A stretch of 64,000 nucleotides of DNA from Cryptomeria japonica (GCF_030272615.1 NC_081405.1:161206694-161270693); one strand, 5' to 3'. Numbered from the stretch's first letter, positions 1 through 13,100 are shown. Translations and numbers: made by a program. The notes: generated by a model from the sequence alone, not told the origin.

Positions 1-1178
1 GTCAAACTTTGACGTCACGTAACTCAGAGACTGTGGAACTTATGGATGATCCATTTGAACCTATGGGGTCATGTTGTTGCTCCCTAAAAAATCCCCTCTC
101 AGTTTTAGACAACTCGATTCTATTTTCTTGTGGTGATATTTTTTCTGTCGCATCAAAAACCATCAAAAATCGTAAAAAACTATCAATGAGAGGTGGCAAA
201 ATAGTGCATCTTTCATTCTGCTCATCATGGGAATGAAATGTCAGTGTGAGTGCATCCAAATGGCCAGGTTTATGCTAGGTGTGCCCTTTTCTCACTCCAC
301 AAGACATCCGATCGTTCTGAGCCACCTCGTAGCAAATTTTTTCCTTGAGCACTCAAAGTGGAAAAAATGGTCAAACTTTGACGTCACGTAACTCAAAGAT
401 CATGGAACTTATCGATGATTCATTTGAACCTATGGGGTCATTTTTTCATTGCAATCCTCTTTCAGTTTTGGACAACTCGATTCCATTTTCTTGTGGTGAG
501 ATTTTTTCTGTTGCATCAAAAATCGTCAAAAACTGTCAATGAGAGGTGGCAAAATAGTGCATCTTTCGTTCTACTCATTGTGGGAATGAATTGTCAGCGC
601 AAGCACGTTTGGGTGGTCAGGTTTATGCTAGGTGTGCCCTTGTCTCTCTCCCCAAGACGTTCAACCATTTCGAGCCACCTCGTAGAGACCTTTTCCCTTG
701 AGCGCTCAAAGTGGAAAAAATGATCAAACTTTGACATCGCATAAATCAAAGACTGTGGCACTTATGGATGATTCGTTTGAACCTATGGGGTCATGTTGTT
801 GCTGCCTAAAAACTCCTCTCTTAGTTTTAGACAACTCAATTCCATTTTCTTGTGGTGAGATTTTTTCTATCGCATAAAAAACCGTCACTGAGAGGTGGCA
901 AAATAGTGCATCTTTCGTTCTTCTCATCGTGGGAATGAACCGTCAGCGTGAGAACATCTGAGTGGTCAGGTTTATGCTAGGTGTGCCTTTGTCTCACTCT
1001 CCAAGATGTCCAATCATTCAGAGCCACCTTGTAGTGACGTTTTCCCTTGAGCGCTCAAAGTGGAAAAAATGGTCAAACTTTGACGTCACGTAACTCGAAG
1101 ACCGTGGCACTTATGGATGATCCGTTTGAACCTATGGGGTCATGTTGTCACTGCCTAAAAGGGCCACTCTCAGTTTTG
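1..1178. repeat. Satellite-like tandem repeat, about 350 bp unit, 3.3 copies
   Basis: Units start at 1, 370, 723 and 1072, giving lengths of 369, 353 and 349 and a last partial copy that diverges near 1178. The array runs off the left edge of the window. Each unit opens with a TTGACGTCACGTAAC-type motif, which holds the palindrome TGACGTCA; the third unit has lost it (GACATCGCA). Short open frames inside the units recur in every copy at the same phase and are products of the repeat, not genes. Confidence 0.9.
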
Positions 1179-1343
1179 AACTATTCCTACTATCCCTTCA
1201 AATCAGGTAATTCAACAATAACTCAAAACTTTCCCAAAACACTTGGAAAAAAATTCCATATTCAGATACCCATTTGCAAGTTATTTAGCATATGTCAGAA
1301 TCAGACATAGTTATTTATAATCAAATGGTCACTTTCATATATA

Positions 1344-1606
1344 AAATTTGGCATCTAATATAAACGATCAAGCTCATTATTGTTTATATTTACAAAATTT
1401 TGCATTTAAATATGCAAATTACAACTCATTGTTTTCTAATACAAAAATTAGCATCTAGATATGCACATTACAACTTGTTGTTTTTTACACCAAATTTAGC
1501 ATCTAGATATGCACATTACAACTCATTGATGTTTTTATATACAAAATTTGGCATCTACATATGCACATTACAACTCATATGCATATTACAGCTCATATGC
1601 ATGTAG
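1344..1606. repeat. Tandem repeat, about 50 bp unit, five degenerate copies
   Basis: Copies of AAATTTAGCATCTAGATATG followed by CACATTACAACTCATTG begin near 1346, 1395, 1443, 1492 and 1543, a period of 48 to 51 bp. The last copies degrade into ATATGCATATTACA. The stretch from 1179 to 1343 holds AT-rich sequence with no other structure that I can see. Confidence 0.8.
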
Positions 1607-1711
1607 AGCACATCCAAAAAAGCGAAGTTACAACGTTTCGCAAAAGATATATACAAAATTGTCAAAATTATTCTACTATATTGTAGAATTATTCTTCTAG
1701 ATGACCCAAAA

Positions 1712-2185
1712 TCAATCAAGTGAACCTTCTGGATCAGCTCTAGCCCTTATTGTCGCAAGTATTGCCTTGTGGTATGATTCATGAATTTTCCACAAATCCT
1801 TGTTAAGAGGTCTACCACGATATTTAATCAAATGAATATTTGTTGCAACAAGAAGGTTCGAGCAATGAAGAATATGTCTGTATCTCAAAGTCCTCAAACA
1901 ACCAGACATTAGAATTTTTGATAGGGCACCTACATTTTATAGAAGGATAAGTTAATGCCAAAATCAATATAACGACTACTAAATAAATGAGTTTAAGAGG
2001 TCTCAATACAACTCGACACAACAATGATACCTTCTAAGCCATGTCCCTGTCACAACAATAGATCCTATTGGGTACTCAATACCCTCTCCATCAACCACTG
2101 TAGAAGTCAATTTCTTTTTGGCCTCAATACAATGACACAAAAAGTAATACGTTCCTCCTTTGTTGTTCTCATCCACAATAACTAC
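1712..2185 (-). pseudogene. 3' exons of a DDE-like transposase gene (second half of the split gene)
   Basis: This is the continuation of the gene at 21033-23627, displaced by the 18.8-kb retrotransposon. Read on the minus strand, exon 2 resumes at 2180 and ends at 2031. Its frame gives a beta-rich segment containing DENNKGGTYYF and VDGEGIEYPIGS. A GT..AG intron occupies 2030-1930, and exon 3 runs from 1929 to a TGA at 1712, with one frameshift near 1880. The exon 3 product contains VATNIHLIKYRGRPLNKD and ends in ARADPEGSLD. The assignment rests on reading continuity across the insertion and on a remembered match to the C-terminal end of an uncharacterised transposase-like family. The exon limits are inferred from splice consensus only. 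Confidence 0.6.
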
Positions 2186-4848
2186 TGTGTCAACTTGAAT
2201 TTCATCCTCAGAATGTTATCTGCAACAAGTTAGTTTCACAAAATACAAATGGAAATACTATAGGAAATCCAAACTCAACCAATGAAACTACATGAAGTAC
2301 ATATAAAATAAAAATACTAATATTACCTTCATGGTTTATGTCTCATTGTGTCCTAACTCCACTATTCCTGGTTGCAGATGGTGTGCTCTCACACAATGCA
2401 CTGATAGCTTCCAAGATGGCATATGAAGAATGGACTGATAATTGATACTATGATATACAATACTACATGATTATGCTAAAATGATTATGCTATATGATAA
2501 TTGCTATTTGCTTCAAGATTAAAACTCACGGATGCATATGATTAGCTTGCAAATGTACTTGAAGTCTCTTGAAGTCTATTGATTTCTTGAAGATTAACTC
2601 TCTCTCAATTGAAGCTCTTGATTTTATAGACCTTGAGAGGATTAGATGATATTGCTCAGATCAATGGTCATGATCAGTGTAGACGTGTAAAAATGACTAT
2701 ATTCCTAAATGAATATTCAATGTTCATTTTGTTCTCATTCCTCTATTTAGTTAAATTTAATTTAATTAAATCACCCACATTCTTCTATTTAATTAAATAA
2801 ATTATTCAATTTATTTAGTTAAATTCACTTAAGACCTTTACATTCATTTAATTGAATAAATCATTTTATTTAATTAAATCCCTTCTTCTTACTTTTTAAT
2901 TAAATTCACATTTAATTAATAGTTTACTCCAAAATTGAATAAATCTAATTTATTTAATTTTCCAACTTGCAACCAAATTGTAATAAAGTAATTTATTTTA
3001 ATTCTATTTTCCCCACCCACTTGCATTTTCCTACATCTCCCACTTGCATCCTAACCCTATTCCTAATTTCTTCTAGAATCCATCTAATCCTAATCAATTA
3101 ACCCAAACCCATTCATTATCCCCTTTCCCTAAATTTGAGGAGGTCACTTCTCAAATTTGGAGTAAAGTCTTCTAAAGGCATTAAAGCCTTTATCCATTCA
3201 ACCATCTAACTTGTTGAATACCTCCAAATTTGGAAGGACTCTTACAAATTTGTCCCCAAAGTATTTCAAACCATTAATGGTTAACTAACCCTTAGTGGCA
3301 TGGTTAGAGACTTTTTGCCTAACTTAACCCTCATCTAACCCAGGGGTCTCATCAAGCATTCATTGCTTTGACCATGGTTATCCCTTTAACCTTTGCACAA
3401 GAGTTTATCCCTTGGGTAAAAGCTTTATCCATTGGATAACCCTAACCTAACCTTAACCCTTACCTTCTAAGGTAACCATGAGGTCTTCTCAAGCATTTAA
3501 TGTTTCTTTCATCTCCTCTCAAGCAGTCTTATGTTGACAATTGTCACCATTTCATTGGTGAAAATTGTAAACATGGATTGATAACTTTCAATCATGACCC
3601 TTGATTAACTCCTTCAATCTTGACCATCCATTGCCCTATTTTCACTATAAATAGAGCTCTCATTCCTCCATTTTAAGGATCCATGCAAGCTTTTAGTATC
3701 ACATTTATGCTCAAATTTATCAATACATCTAAGCTTCTCTTTGTAATAGGAATTAATCTAATAAGCATTTTAGAGTATTTCCTTTATCATTAGCTTAGAT
3801 CATTAACTAGTATATCATGTTAGGATAGTATTGCTACTAATCTTGTCATCTTATAATCTAGTTTACTTCATTTGTAAAATCATGCATAGATAGGATGCAT
3901 TTCATATACACATCAATCCAAAATATCCCTCGTTCTTGAATTTGTCATCCCTAAGCCACTTTGCTCAGTGATTTGAGAGCAAAGGCGTTGGCTTGAGGGA
4001 CCTTGTGAGATAGAGAACCATGGAACCTACCTTGGGAAGTTGAGTCATTCCTCATGACTCCATAACTTGCACCAAGAAGTCTCGTGGGTGTGTGAACAAG
4101 CCTCTTTGAGACCACATTTTTACTTTTTAAGTTTCATTGACCTGCTTTTCCCGCACACAATCAAATCTGCAGATTTGGATGGCTGTGAGCAAAGGTGAAG
4201 GTTGAGAGAAAGGGGGAAGGAGAAGACAAGTGTCACTCATCTCACCTTGACTGGGTTGCTGACTGAGAGAATCTAGGGATGGTTGGAGAAGATTTAGGCA
4301 TAATAGGACAAGTGGACTCAAGTCCTTCCTAAGATGTAGGGGTGTTGGAGAGAATATAGGATATGATCATGAAATATGTGTACGTACACAATATTCATTA
4401 AGTTTGGAAGTTGAAGATAAATGATAAATTAATATTTAAGAAATATTAATTTCCTTAGCCACATGTTTGATGAGTTGGCAAAGGGAAGATGAAGTGGAGA
4501 TGGAAGGTGAGTTGGAAAAGGGATTTAAATAATTTAGAAATTATTTAATATTTGAGACTATAGGATAGTATAATAACTATTAAATATTAGATATTTAATT
4601 GATTGAAGGAGATAATTAAATATTAGATATTTAATTAACTTGGTTAGAGGAATAATTAAAGATTATATATTTAATTAATTGGAAGAATAGGATAGATGAA
4701 TTAATTAATAAAATATTAATTAATAGAAAGACATGAAAATGAATTAAATAAATTAATCTTTTCAAATTAACTATTTAATAGAAGAATAATTATTAAATAA
4801 ATATAAAATATTTATTTAATTGCTCATAGCCATTTTTATGTGTATACA
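2186..4848 (-). repeat. 3' LTR of the Tat-like element (carries a nested solo LTR)
   Basis: The sequence pairs with 19860-21032 along its length except for an extra 1,487 bp in this copy. Without that insert it would be 1,176 bp against 1,173 bp in the other LTR. Both ends are TG..CA. The distal half is AT-rich with repeated ATTAAATATTAGATATTTAA-type palindromes (4555-4690). Confidence 0.92.
2678..4159 (+). mobile_element. Solo LTR of another LTR retrotransposon, nested in the 3' LTR
   Basis: This 1,482-bp block begins TGTAGACG and ends GCACACA. It is flanked by ATCAG (2673-2677) and ATCAA (4160-4164). The partner LTR has an empty site at 20344-20348 reading ATCAG followed by ATCTG, exactly as expected for an insertion with a 5-bp target duplication. 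A TATA box (TATAAATAG, 3646-3654) fits an LTR promoter on the plus strand. No internal region or second LTR is present, so a solo LTR left by LTR-LTR recombination is the simplest reading. The alternative, a deletion in the partner LTR through the shared ATCA, explains the 5-bp symmetry and TG..CA ends less well. Confidence 0.75.
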
Positions 4849-4862
4849 TTTTGCCGCTCTTT
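4849..4862 (-). other. Polypurine tract of the Tat-like element
   Basis: The minus strand reads AAAGAGCGGCAAAA directly against the 3' LTR. It would prime plus-strand DNA synthesis. The stretch from 4863 to 5335 between it and the next repeat array shows no gene. Confidence 0.8.
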
Positions 4863-5335
4863 GAAATGATGTCAAAACAACATTGTTTCAAAGATTAAAT
4901 CAAGTCTCGATAGTGCGCATGATAGAGATAAAAATCCTGATTGTGTGCCCCCTCAGGAGATTGATCGTGAAATTGTTGAAAACTCTGGTTTGAATGATTA
5001 ATCTCATGATATTTGATAAAAAAATTAGTCAATTAAATTCATTTGTAAAAAAAAAATTAAATTGCCCCATTGAATAGCATTAATTACTCTTGAAATAGTA
5101 AATATAAAATTAACCAAGGTTAATTTTTATTTCATTGTTATCCTTGTCAGCTTGTGAAGAAAATATTCTTGGTGAGGTGGCGAAATGATGATTCCTGTGG
5201 AGAACCATCGATTTGAGCGTGTTCAGCGATATCAACGACCTGCCGAGTATGGGTATCGAGTATGTATCTTATCCCGAGCTTTGTTTTCAACTTGTCGTTT
5301 GACTTTTCATGTTTTTAGGCGCGTTTTTGAAATTT

Positions 5336-5660
5336 TCAATTTTTTGGGCATTGATTTAGCGCGTTTGCAGTTTGATTTAGCGCATATGCAATTAGGTTTA
5401 GTGCATTTGCATAGATTATCGCAAATGATCTTTTTGTTAGCGCATATGTTAAGTATGTTAGTGCATATACATGGGATAGCACAAATATTTCATTTTTTAG
5501 CACTTTTGCAGCCAAAGTTAGTGCCTTTGCTTGGTTTTGCACATATGCTTTTAGAGTTAGCGCATTTGCTAAAAAAGATAGCGCAAATGCATTAGTTTAG
5601 TGCATTTGCATTTAGATTTAGCGCATATGATCAATAGGATAGCGCAAATGCTCAAAATTG
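5336..5660. repeat. Short tandem array of a TTAGCGCATTTGCA motif (array 1 of 2)
   Basis: About fifteen degenerate copies of TTAGCGCATTTGCA or TTAGCGCATATG lie 15 to 30 bp apart. Many show GCGC to GTGC or GCAC change. The same motif recurs, inverted, at 19500-19790 near the other end of the element. Open frames on both strands (5185-5595 and 5336-5542) simply translate the repeat. Confidence 0.75.
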
Positions 5661-5739
5661 ATGTTTTTGATAAGTGGAAAGCTAAAAATCACTTTGATGA
5701 TTAGATTTAACATGTTTAATGGGCATTGATGATGAATAG

Positions 5740-6110
5740 GGACCTGATTGAGTGATTGCATGATTGATTTGATTGATTGATAGAGTAGCTCTAAGAAACT
5801 GATTTAGTTTCTGATGCAAGAGCTTAGTAGAGTTTTGATTGAACTCAGTGATTGATAGAATATCATGATTGATAGGTTTTAAAATGATTTGATAGCTTAA
5901 GTTGCTTCAATTTGATTTGATAGATCGATAGCATAGGTTGCTTCAGTTTGATTTGATAGATAGATAATGATGATTTGATTCAGTTTGATTTGATAGATAG
6001 ATGATGATTTGATTCAGTTTGATTTGATAGATAGATGATGATTTGATTCAGCTTAATTTGATAGATAGATAGATGATGTTTTGATGATTGATTGATTTCT
6101 CTTGATAAAT
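5740..6110. repeat. Low-complexity GATTTGATT / GATAGATAGAT repeat
   Basis: The sequence consists of GATTTGATAGATAGATGATGATTTGATTCAGTTT-like units, period about 33 bp and best preserved at 5940-6060, degrading on both sides. It ends just before the PMD reading frame. Confidence 0.75.
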
Positions 6111-6112
6111 AG

Positions 6113-8254
6113 GAGAAACATGATGTTCTCCAGTGTCGAGAGAAATTATCGACAGTACGATATTTAGTGCCAGAGCTGACACATGCAGAGGTTAGACATA
6201 TAGATGCTTGTGGTTTACACCATTTGTTGTATATGCTTGAGATTACACATAATAGAGGATTGTTGACAATGTTAGCCAAGAGATGGCACAGTGAGCATAA
6301 CACTTTCCACTTGCCCACAGGTAAGATTAGTGTGACGCTCAAGGATGTCTATAGGATTCTGCACATCCCAATGACTGGCGAGTTAGTGCAGTATGATTTT
6401 GAGGATCGTGTTGGGACAGAGGCTTGTAGAGCCATGTTTGCTGATGATAGCATTGGTAGAGGAGAGATCCGCTGAGAGGATATGGTGATGTATTACGAGA
6501 CTCTTCCTGTTATTCTTGCTGGTTTGATTGGAGGATTTATTTGTCTTGATAGGTGATCATGAGGTTTTTCTGTTGGATGAGGCGAGATTCTTCTGAGTAT
6601 GATGCAACATCGTACTCGATATGCTTGGGGTGTTTGCATGCTCGCACATTTATATCATGATCTTCACCAGGTGGTGTATGATGAGAGTGCTAGTGTGTCT
6701 ACAAGATGTACTTTATTGTAGATCTGGTGCTGGGAGCACATTGCTATTACTCGACCTATCCATCATAGAGTTCATGGAGAGAGACAACCATATGTATATT
6801 TTTATGCAGGTATCCTTACTCAGCATAAGCTGGGTAAGATGGAGTATTGGCGTTGGGTGCTTGATTCATTGGATAACATTACTTGGAGACCATATGTTGA
6901 TTGTGAGCCATGGATGGATGATGCACAAACCTTACCATTTATCATGCAGAGTAGATATCTCATTGGTTGGACTCCTTACATTGTTGAGCGATAGTTGATT
7001 AGTCGCATTCTGAGAGAGTTTGGGATGATCCAACCTATGCCTACTGGTGTGACGATATATGCTCGATGGTATAGAGATAGGCGAGATTGGGGACCTTCTT
7101 TGTCATTTGAGATTGCTCATGAAGAGTTTCTTGCTACTTCGAGAGTGGCTTATGATATGAGATAGCACATTCTTGATCCTGGGGTTATTGCAGATTATGC
7201 TTAGTATATATTAGCTCATCCATTTCGTCGTATTACTGATCTAGCAGATCCTCCTCCCAGCTCAGGTGATGAGGATGATGATTCAGATGATCCAGTTTTT
7301 AGGAGATGGAGATGAGAGATCAGAGCTGCTCGGGAGGCCAGGGGAGGTGGAGATGAGGGTGGTGATGGTGGTGGTGGTGGTAGGAGACCTGGACGGAGGG
7401 GAGGTTGCTTAAGAGTCCATGGAGGATCGTTTGGACCGATTGGCAGGATTGGGAGACCACGTCCTATGGGTGGGAGGGATGTTGGATGGATTGGGAGGGA
7501 GCATGGCAGGGCAGGTATGAGATCACCAAGAGGGTTGCCATTGACAGGAAGAGGCAGGGTGACTGGACTGGATGGGGGTTGTGGGAGAGGCATTGATTTT
7601 GGACAGATTCAGCTAGACCCTAGGGTTATTGCAACTCATGATGGAGATGATGAGGATCCTGAGGATCATGTTCCTCTCATTAGATGACGGATTCAGAGAG
7701 TTACTCGGACTGAGATTCCAACAGTTGGATAGGTTGGTGGTGAGGAGGGGATTGGGATTCATGCACCACAGTAGGATTTGCTAGAGCAGGATGCACCAGT
7801 GCATGATATGCTAGAGCAGGATGCACCAGAGCATGATGTGCTAGAGTAGGAGACCATTGATAGTCTTAGAGCACAGATTGATAAGCTTCGAGCATAGGTG
7901 CAGACTCTTATGACTGAGAGGGATAAAGTTGTTAGGAGACATTAGGATACTCAGGGCCTTCTTGATCACATTCAGCAGGTTGGATTAGGTACTCTCTTTG
8001 CTGACACTGTTAGAGCACTAGTTCAGGCCGGGAAGGAGACTTCCCATTAGCGACGACGATATGAGGAGGTAGTTATAGAGATCCAGAGAGCAGGTAGTTG
8101 TAATACCACCGTGTTGATGGATACTAGCAGTGGTGGGCTCATGGGACCTCCTCAGAGGAGTGGTGATCATGGGAGACAGGCATCTGGAGGATCTTCTCAC
8201 CCACAGCCACAGAGACAGATAGAGTTAGGTGGTAGTGGTATGGGACAACCATGA
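6113..8254 (+). pseudogene. Antisense plant mobile domain (PMD) gene carried inside the Tat-like element
   Basis: A single frame without any indel runs from the stop at 6110 to the TGA at 8252, about 713 codons, on the strand opposite to gag-pol. Residues 1-300 match the PMD fold: KRWHSEHNTFHLPTG, then VTLKDVYRILHIPMTGE, and later WRPY and WTPYIVER. The tail is acidic, then Gly/Arg-rich (7320-7600), then holds a LEQDAP repeat and a likely coiled coil. PMD proteins in plants include transposon-linked and silencing-related members; antisense extra genes between pol and the 3' LTR are known for some Tat elements. Sixteen in-frame stops interrupt it: ten TAG (6719, 6992, 7163, 7202, 7730, 7772, 7847, 7895, 7943, 8048) and six TGA (6473, 6554, 6560, 6578, 7313, 7685), no TAA. 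The start is unclear; no good ATG precedes the domain. Confidence 0.82.
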
Positions 8255-10101
8255 CTTGATTTGGAGCATTTGTATTGTTTATTTGATATCATTCTATACT
8301 TGGACTTTTATTGTTTTATGATGATTCTATATGCAGACATGGACTCTATATGACGATGATCTTTATTATTCATGTTACTCTATATGATGATGATGCTTAT
8401 ATGCTTTGATTATATGGATGGAATGATTAGATGGATGATGTTCTATGTGCATGTTACTCTTTTTGATGATGATGATGCTTTATATGATGATGCAATGATA
8501 AATGTTTTTTTGATTGTTGATTTTGATGACCATGGATGCAAATGAAAATGATTACTTTAACTTAAATGACATGAATGCAATGATCTATACAAATATGCAA
8601 ATGAATGATTGCTTTAATGTTTATGATGATTATGAATCTAAAGTGAAAAGATGCAACTAAATGATCGTTAATGGAATGATAATGCAAATAATAATGATGA
8701 TACACTACATGATGAATACAATGCACTTAATTAAATGCAAACTAATGCAATGATTTAAATGCAACTAAATGAAATGGATGATGATTAAAATGATTCTAAA
8801 AATGAATGCACCTAAAATGATTAAATGCAAATTATTTTTGTTTGTCCAAGTATACTCAATCTTTATTTATGACCATTGATCTGTTAATGAAATGATATGC
8901 TTATAATGCAACTAACAATGAATGCTTATAATGCAGATGAATAACGAACTAACTAAAAATTGTACTACCATTCTTCATATGCTATCTTGTAACAGTGTTT
9001 TGATTTCATCATTGAGCTTTAAAATGTTGTAAGAAAATACAAGCAACTTGACATAATAATTCAAGATGACCTGAGTATTCCTTTCATGGATTTTGATATA
9101 GCAAGTTAATATAAGCAACTTGATATAATGGATCAAGTTGACCTGAGTATTGCTTGTAGAACAGACAAGGATTATCCCTTTTCATGCATGACTTGGAACA
9201 TCCTCCTTGATCTTTTGTCGATCATATCCTAAGATAAGTACATATCATAGTAAGAGATAAACCATAGACATCAATCAAAGAAAATAATCATGCCTCATCA
9301 TAGCTTCTCTAGTCATGGACATCCTTGAGTCGCATAGAGTACATGATTAGCAATAAAATTAAGATATAAACACTGAATCTTGCATGTAATTCACATGTTC
9401 TTATGGTCATTAACTGATATAATCATCTTGATGAATGATCTTTAATAATCCTTTATTACTTACTGATCGATTCTTCGTTTTCCTGAGTTTCACGATTCAG
9501 TTATTGATGAAATGCCTTGATCTTTGTTGCTTTGTTGCTCATTATCTGTTTCAAAATCCTAGGTGTTTTTGGATTTTTCTAAGTTTTCCGAATGTTTTGG
9601 GATTTTCAAAGATTTCGGAAGATCACCTTAGCAAAAGGAATTAGGATTTTGCCCCTAGTGGAAATAAAAATTTATTATGGATGTATGAATTGATCAAGAT
9701 CCAAACCATGGAGGGATACAAATGCAGATATGATTGATTTTGATAAAATCTAAGACAGTGACTATGACAAGTATGTCAAAGATTGTTAACTATTGGTAAG
9801 TTGCATATTTCTTGCTAAATGGTTCAGAGAAAATGGAAGCGAAAAATGGAATGGATAAGTTAGGATATGATGGAAGCGATAGATGGATATGATGAAGTAG
9901 ATAGGTGCGCAAAGTGATCTCATAGATGAAGGAACTTACTTTTTAGATATCATTTGTTTACCAGGTTTTCACTGTCTAAATTTTTTGCATTTTTTCCATA
10001 TTTTGATTTTTGTCTTTCCTAATTTTTATTGTTTTATGCTTTTTGTTGACTTTTTTCAAGACTTTATATGCTTTTTGTTGATTTTTTTAGGACTTTATAT
10101 C
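8255..10101. other. Non-coding interval between pol and the antisense PMD gene
   Basis: The first 700 bases are rich in ATGATG and AATGCAAATGA-type low-complexity sequence. The rest is AT-rich with no frame that resembles a protein. CAAGCAACTTGACATAATAATTCAAG occurs in two diverged copies near 9041 and 9112. Confidence 0.6.
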
Positions 10102-13100
10102 TCAAGCATAGAATTTCTTGAGATGGATAGAATTGATAGGTTCATCAAACCAATCACCTTCAGGGGTAGATAGCTTGTATGCTCCTGATCCATATGTTGC
10201 TACTATGACAAAAGGTCCTAGCCAATTTGGTTCAATTTTTCCATTCTTTTCCTGGTCTTGCTAATTTCTTGGATTTTCCCTTAGAACTATATCTCCAATC
10301 TAGAAAATACATGGCTTGACTCTATGGTTATAGCTTCTTGCCATTCTTTGTTGGTATACTTTCAAATGATCTATTGCATTTTGGCGATGTTCCTAAATCA
10401 GTTCTAGTTCCTGGAGTCGAGAGACTCATTGTTCTTCTTCTGGTATAAGACCTTGTAAGGATACTCATAGAGAAGGTATCTCTACTTCTATAGGTAATAT
10501 GGCTTCTGATCCATAGACCAAACAATATGGAGTTGCCCCTGTTGGAGTGCAAACGCTAGTTCGATATGCCCAAAGAGAAGGATTTAGCTGAATGTGCCAA
10601 TCTTTTCCAGCTTCATTGACTGTTTTCTTCAAAATTTTCAAGATAGTTTTGTTTGATGCCTCAACTTGACCATTACCTTGTGGATAATATGGAGTAGAGA
10701 ACCTATGTTGGATATGAAACTGTTCACATATCTCTTTCACATCTTTATTTTTGAATGGTCTTCCATTATCAGTGATAATGGTCATAGGAACTCCATAGCG
10801 ACAGATTATATAATTCAAAATAAATGATGATATTTGTTTTCTTGTCACTATTGTTAAAGGCACTGCTTCAATCCACTTAGTAAAATATTCAGTAGCAATC
10901 AGAATAAGCTTATGTCCATTAGAAGATGAGGGATTGATCTTTCCTACCAAATCAAGGCCCCATTGTGAAAATGGCTATGATCCTGTCATAGGATATAACT
11001 TTTGTGCTGGTGCATGAATGAGATTTCCATGGATTTGACATTGTTTACATTTTCTAGCATATGTGAATGAATCTCTTTCCATAGTAGGCCAAAAGTAACC
11101 CATACAAAGAAGTTTCTTAGCCAATGTTAAACCACTTGAGTGTGTGTCACAAATACCTGCATGAACTTTGTCAAGAAGTTTTTCAGATTCTTCTTGTTCA
11201 AGACATCTTAACAAAGTACCATCTAGACCACACCTATATAGGATATCAGAAATTATAGTATAGCGAGAGGACTGACGGATAAAATTCCTTTTCTTATTAT
11301 GAGATAAGTCAAGAGGAAGGATATGTTCTTTTAAATACTAATAAGTTTGATCGTATAAGGATTGATCGATCCTTGATATATGGCAAATTTGGTAGGTATG
11401 CTGGGATTGAATGGTAGGGGTTAAGATATCTTCCATGAGAAATTCGTAACATTGTTGATTCTCCTTATTTTGCAAGAGAGATGCTATTGTAGCCATTGCA
11501 TCTACTGCTTTATTCTCATTTCTTGGAATCTGGGTGAATGTGATTTCTTTAAAGTGTTCTTTAAATTTCTCTACCAGCTGTTTGTATGGCATAAGCTTAT
11601 CATCCTTTGTTTGATATTCATCATTTACTTGATTGATGATAAGTTGAGAATCACCATAGACATGTAGTTCTTTGATATTCCATTCAATGGCCATTTTAAG
11701 CCCTATAGCCAATGCTTCATACTCTGCAATATTATTGGTGCATGGAAATCACAGTCTATATGATTTCATAATTGTGTGTCCTTGAGGTGTGATGAAAAAG
11801 ATTCATGCGCCTAATCCATATTATGTATAAGAACCATCAAAGTATAATTCCCAAAAGTTTGTACTTACTATCAAGATATTTGCGTCAGGAAATTTGATGT
11901 GCAAAGGCATGCTATTTTGTAAAGGTGCATCAGCCAATTGATCGGCGATAACTTGTCCCTTGATAGCTTTCCAGTCAACATATTCTATGTCAAATTCACT
12001 CAGTACCCATTTGGCTAGTCTCCCTATTAATGTTGACTTGCTCAACAAATATTTGAGAGGATCTATCTTTGCTATTAGTTTTATAGAATGAATCAACATA
12101 TAATGTCGCAGCTTCTGAGTTGCAAATACAACTGCTAGACATGTCTTTTCTATTGAGGAATAATTTAATTCATAGCCAACAAGTGTTCTACTAATAATAA
12201 ACTGCTCTTTCTTTTCCTTCATCATCATGTTGGGCTAGGAGGGCTCCTAATGATACATTTATTGCTGAGATATAGAGCAATAATGGTTTCCCTTTGGTTG
12301 GTGATATCAGTACTAGAGGACTCATAAGATATTCTTTTATTTGCAAAAAAGCTTCTTCACATTTTGGATCCCATTTGAATGGAACAATTTTATGTAGAAG
12401 ATGGGTAAATGGAAGGTATCTATCTGCTAATTGAGAAACACATCTCCTGATTGATTGCAATCTTCCTTGTAAAGATCGCACTTGACTTATGTTCCTAGGT
12501 GACTCCATCTCCATGATAGCTTTGACTTTTTCAGGATCTACTTCAATTCCACGAGCTGATATAATGTACCCAAGGAGCTTTCTAGAAGTTACCCCAAATG
12601 CACATTTCTTTGGATTTAATCTCAATTGATATCTTTCCAGCCTGTCAAAAATCTTGCTTAAAATTTTCAAATGTTCTTGTCTTGTATGAGATTTTGCAAG
12701 TATGTCATCGACATAGTCTTCCATAAATGTATGCATCATATCATTGAAAATTGTCATCATAGCCCTTTGATAAGTCGCTCCTGTATTCTTAAGCCCAAAT
12801 GGCATAACATTCCAGCAATATGTTCCCCATGCACAGGTGAAAGCTATCTTCTCTTGAACTTCAGGGGCAATTCTTATTTGATTATATCCTGAGAAGCCAT
12901 CCATTAATGAAAACATCTCATGCCCTGCTAATAAGTCCACTATGATATCAATGTTTGGTAGCGGGAAATCATCTTTTGGACATGCTTTATTTAGATCTCT
13001 GAAATTTGTACAGACCCTTATGCTTTTATCTGGCTTTGACACTGGTACAATACTTGAAACCCATTGTGGATAAGTAACTGGTCTTATGAAACCCATTTCT

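Noticed and set aside
2677-4163. The 1.49-kb size difference between LTRs as a deletion through ATCA microhomology
   Set aside because: Possible, but TG..CA ends, the 5-bp flanks in exact register and a TATA box favour insertion of a solo LTR.
5336-5660. CRISPR-like array
   Set aside because: Units are short, degenerate and without distinct spacers, and the DNA is from a plant nucleus.
7216-7593. 125-codon proline-rich frame on the minus strand
   Set aside because: It is the antisense of the Gly/Arg-rich tail of the PMD gene, and proline richness follows from GGN codons.
12191-12228. Programmed frameshift between RT and RNase H of the Tat element
   Set aside because: No slippery site is visible, the position inside RNase H is not a known shift site, and stops follow; it is a simple mutation.
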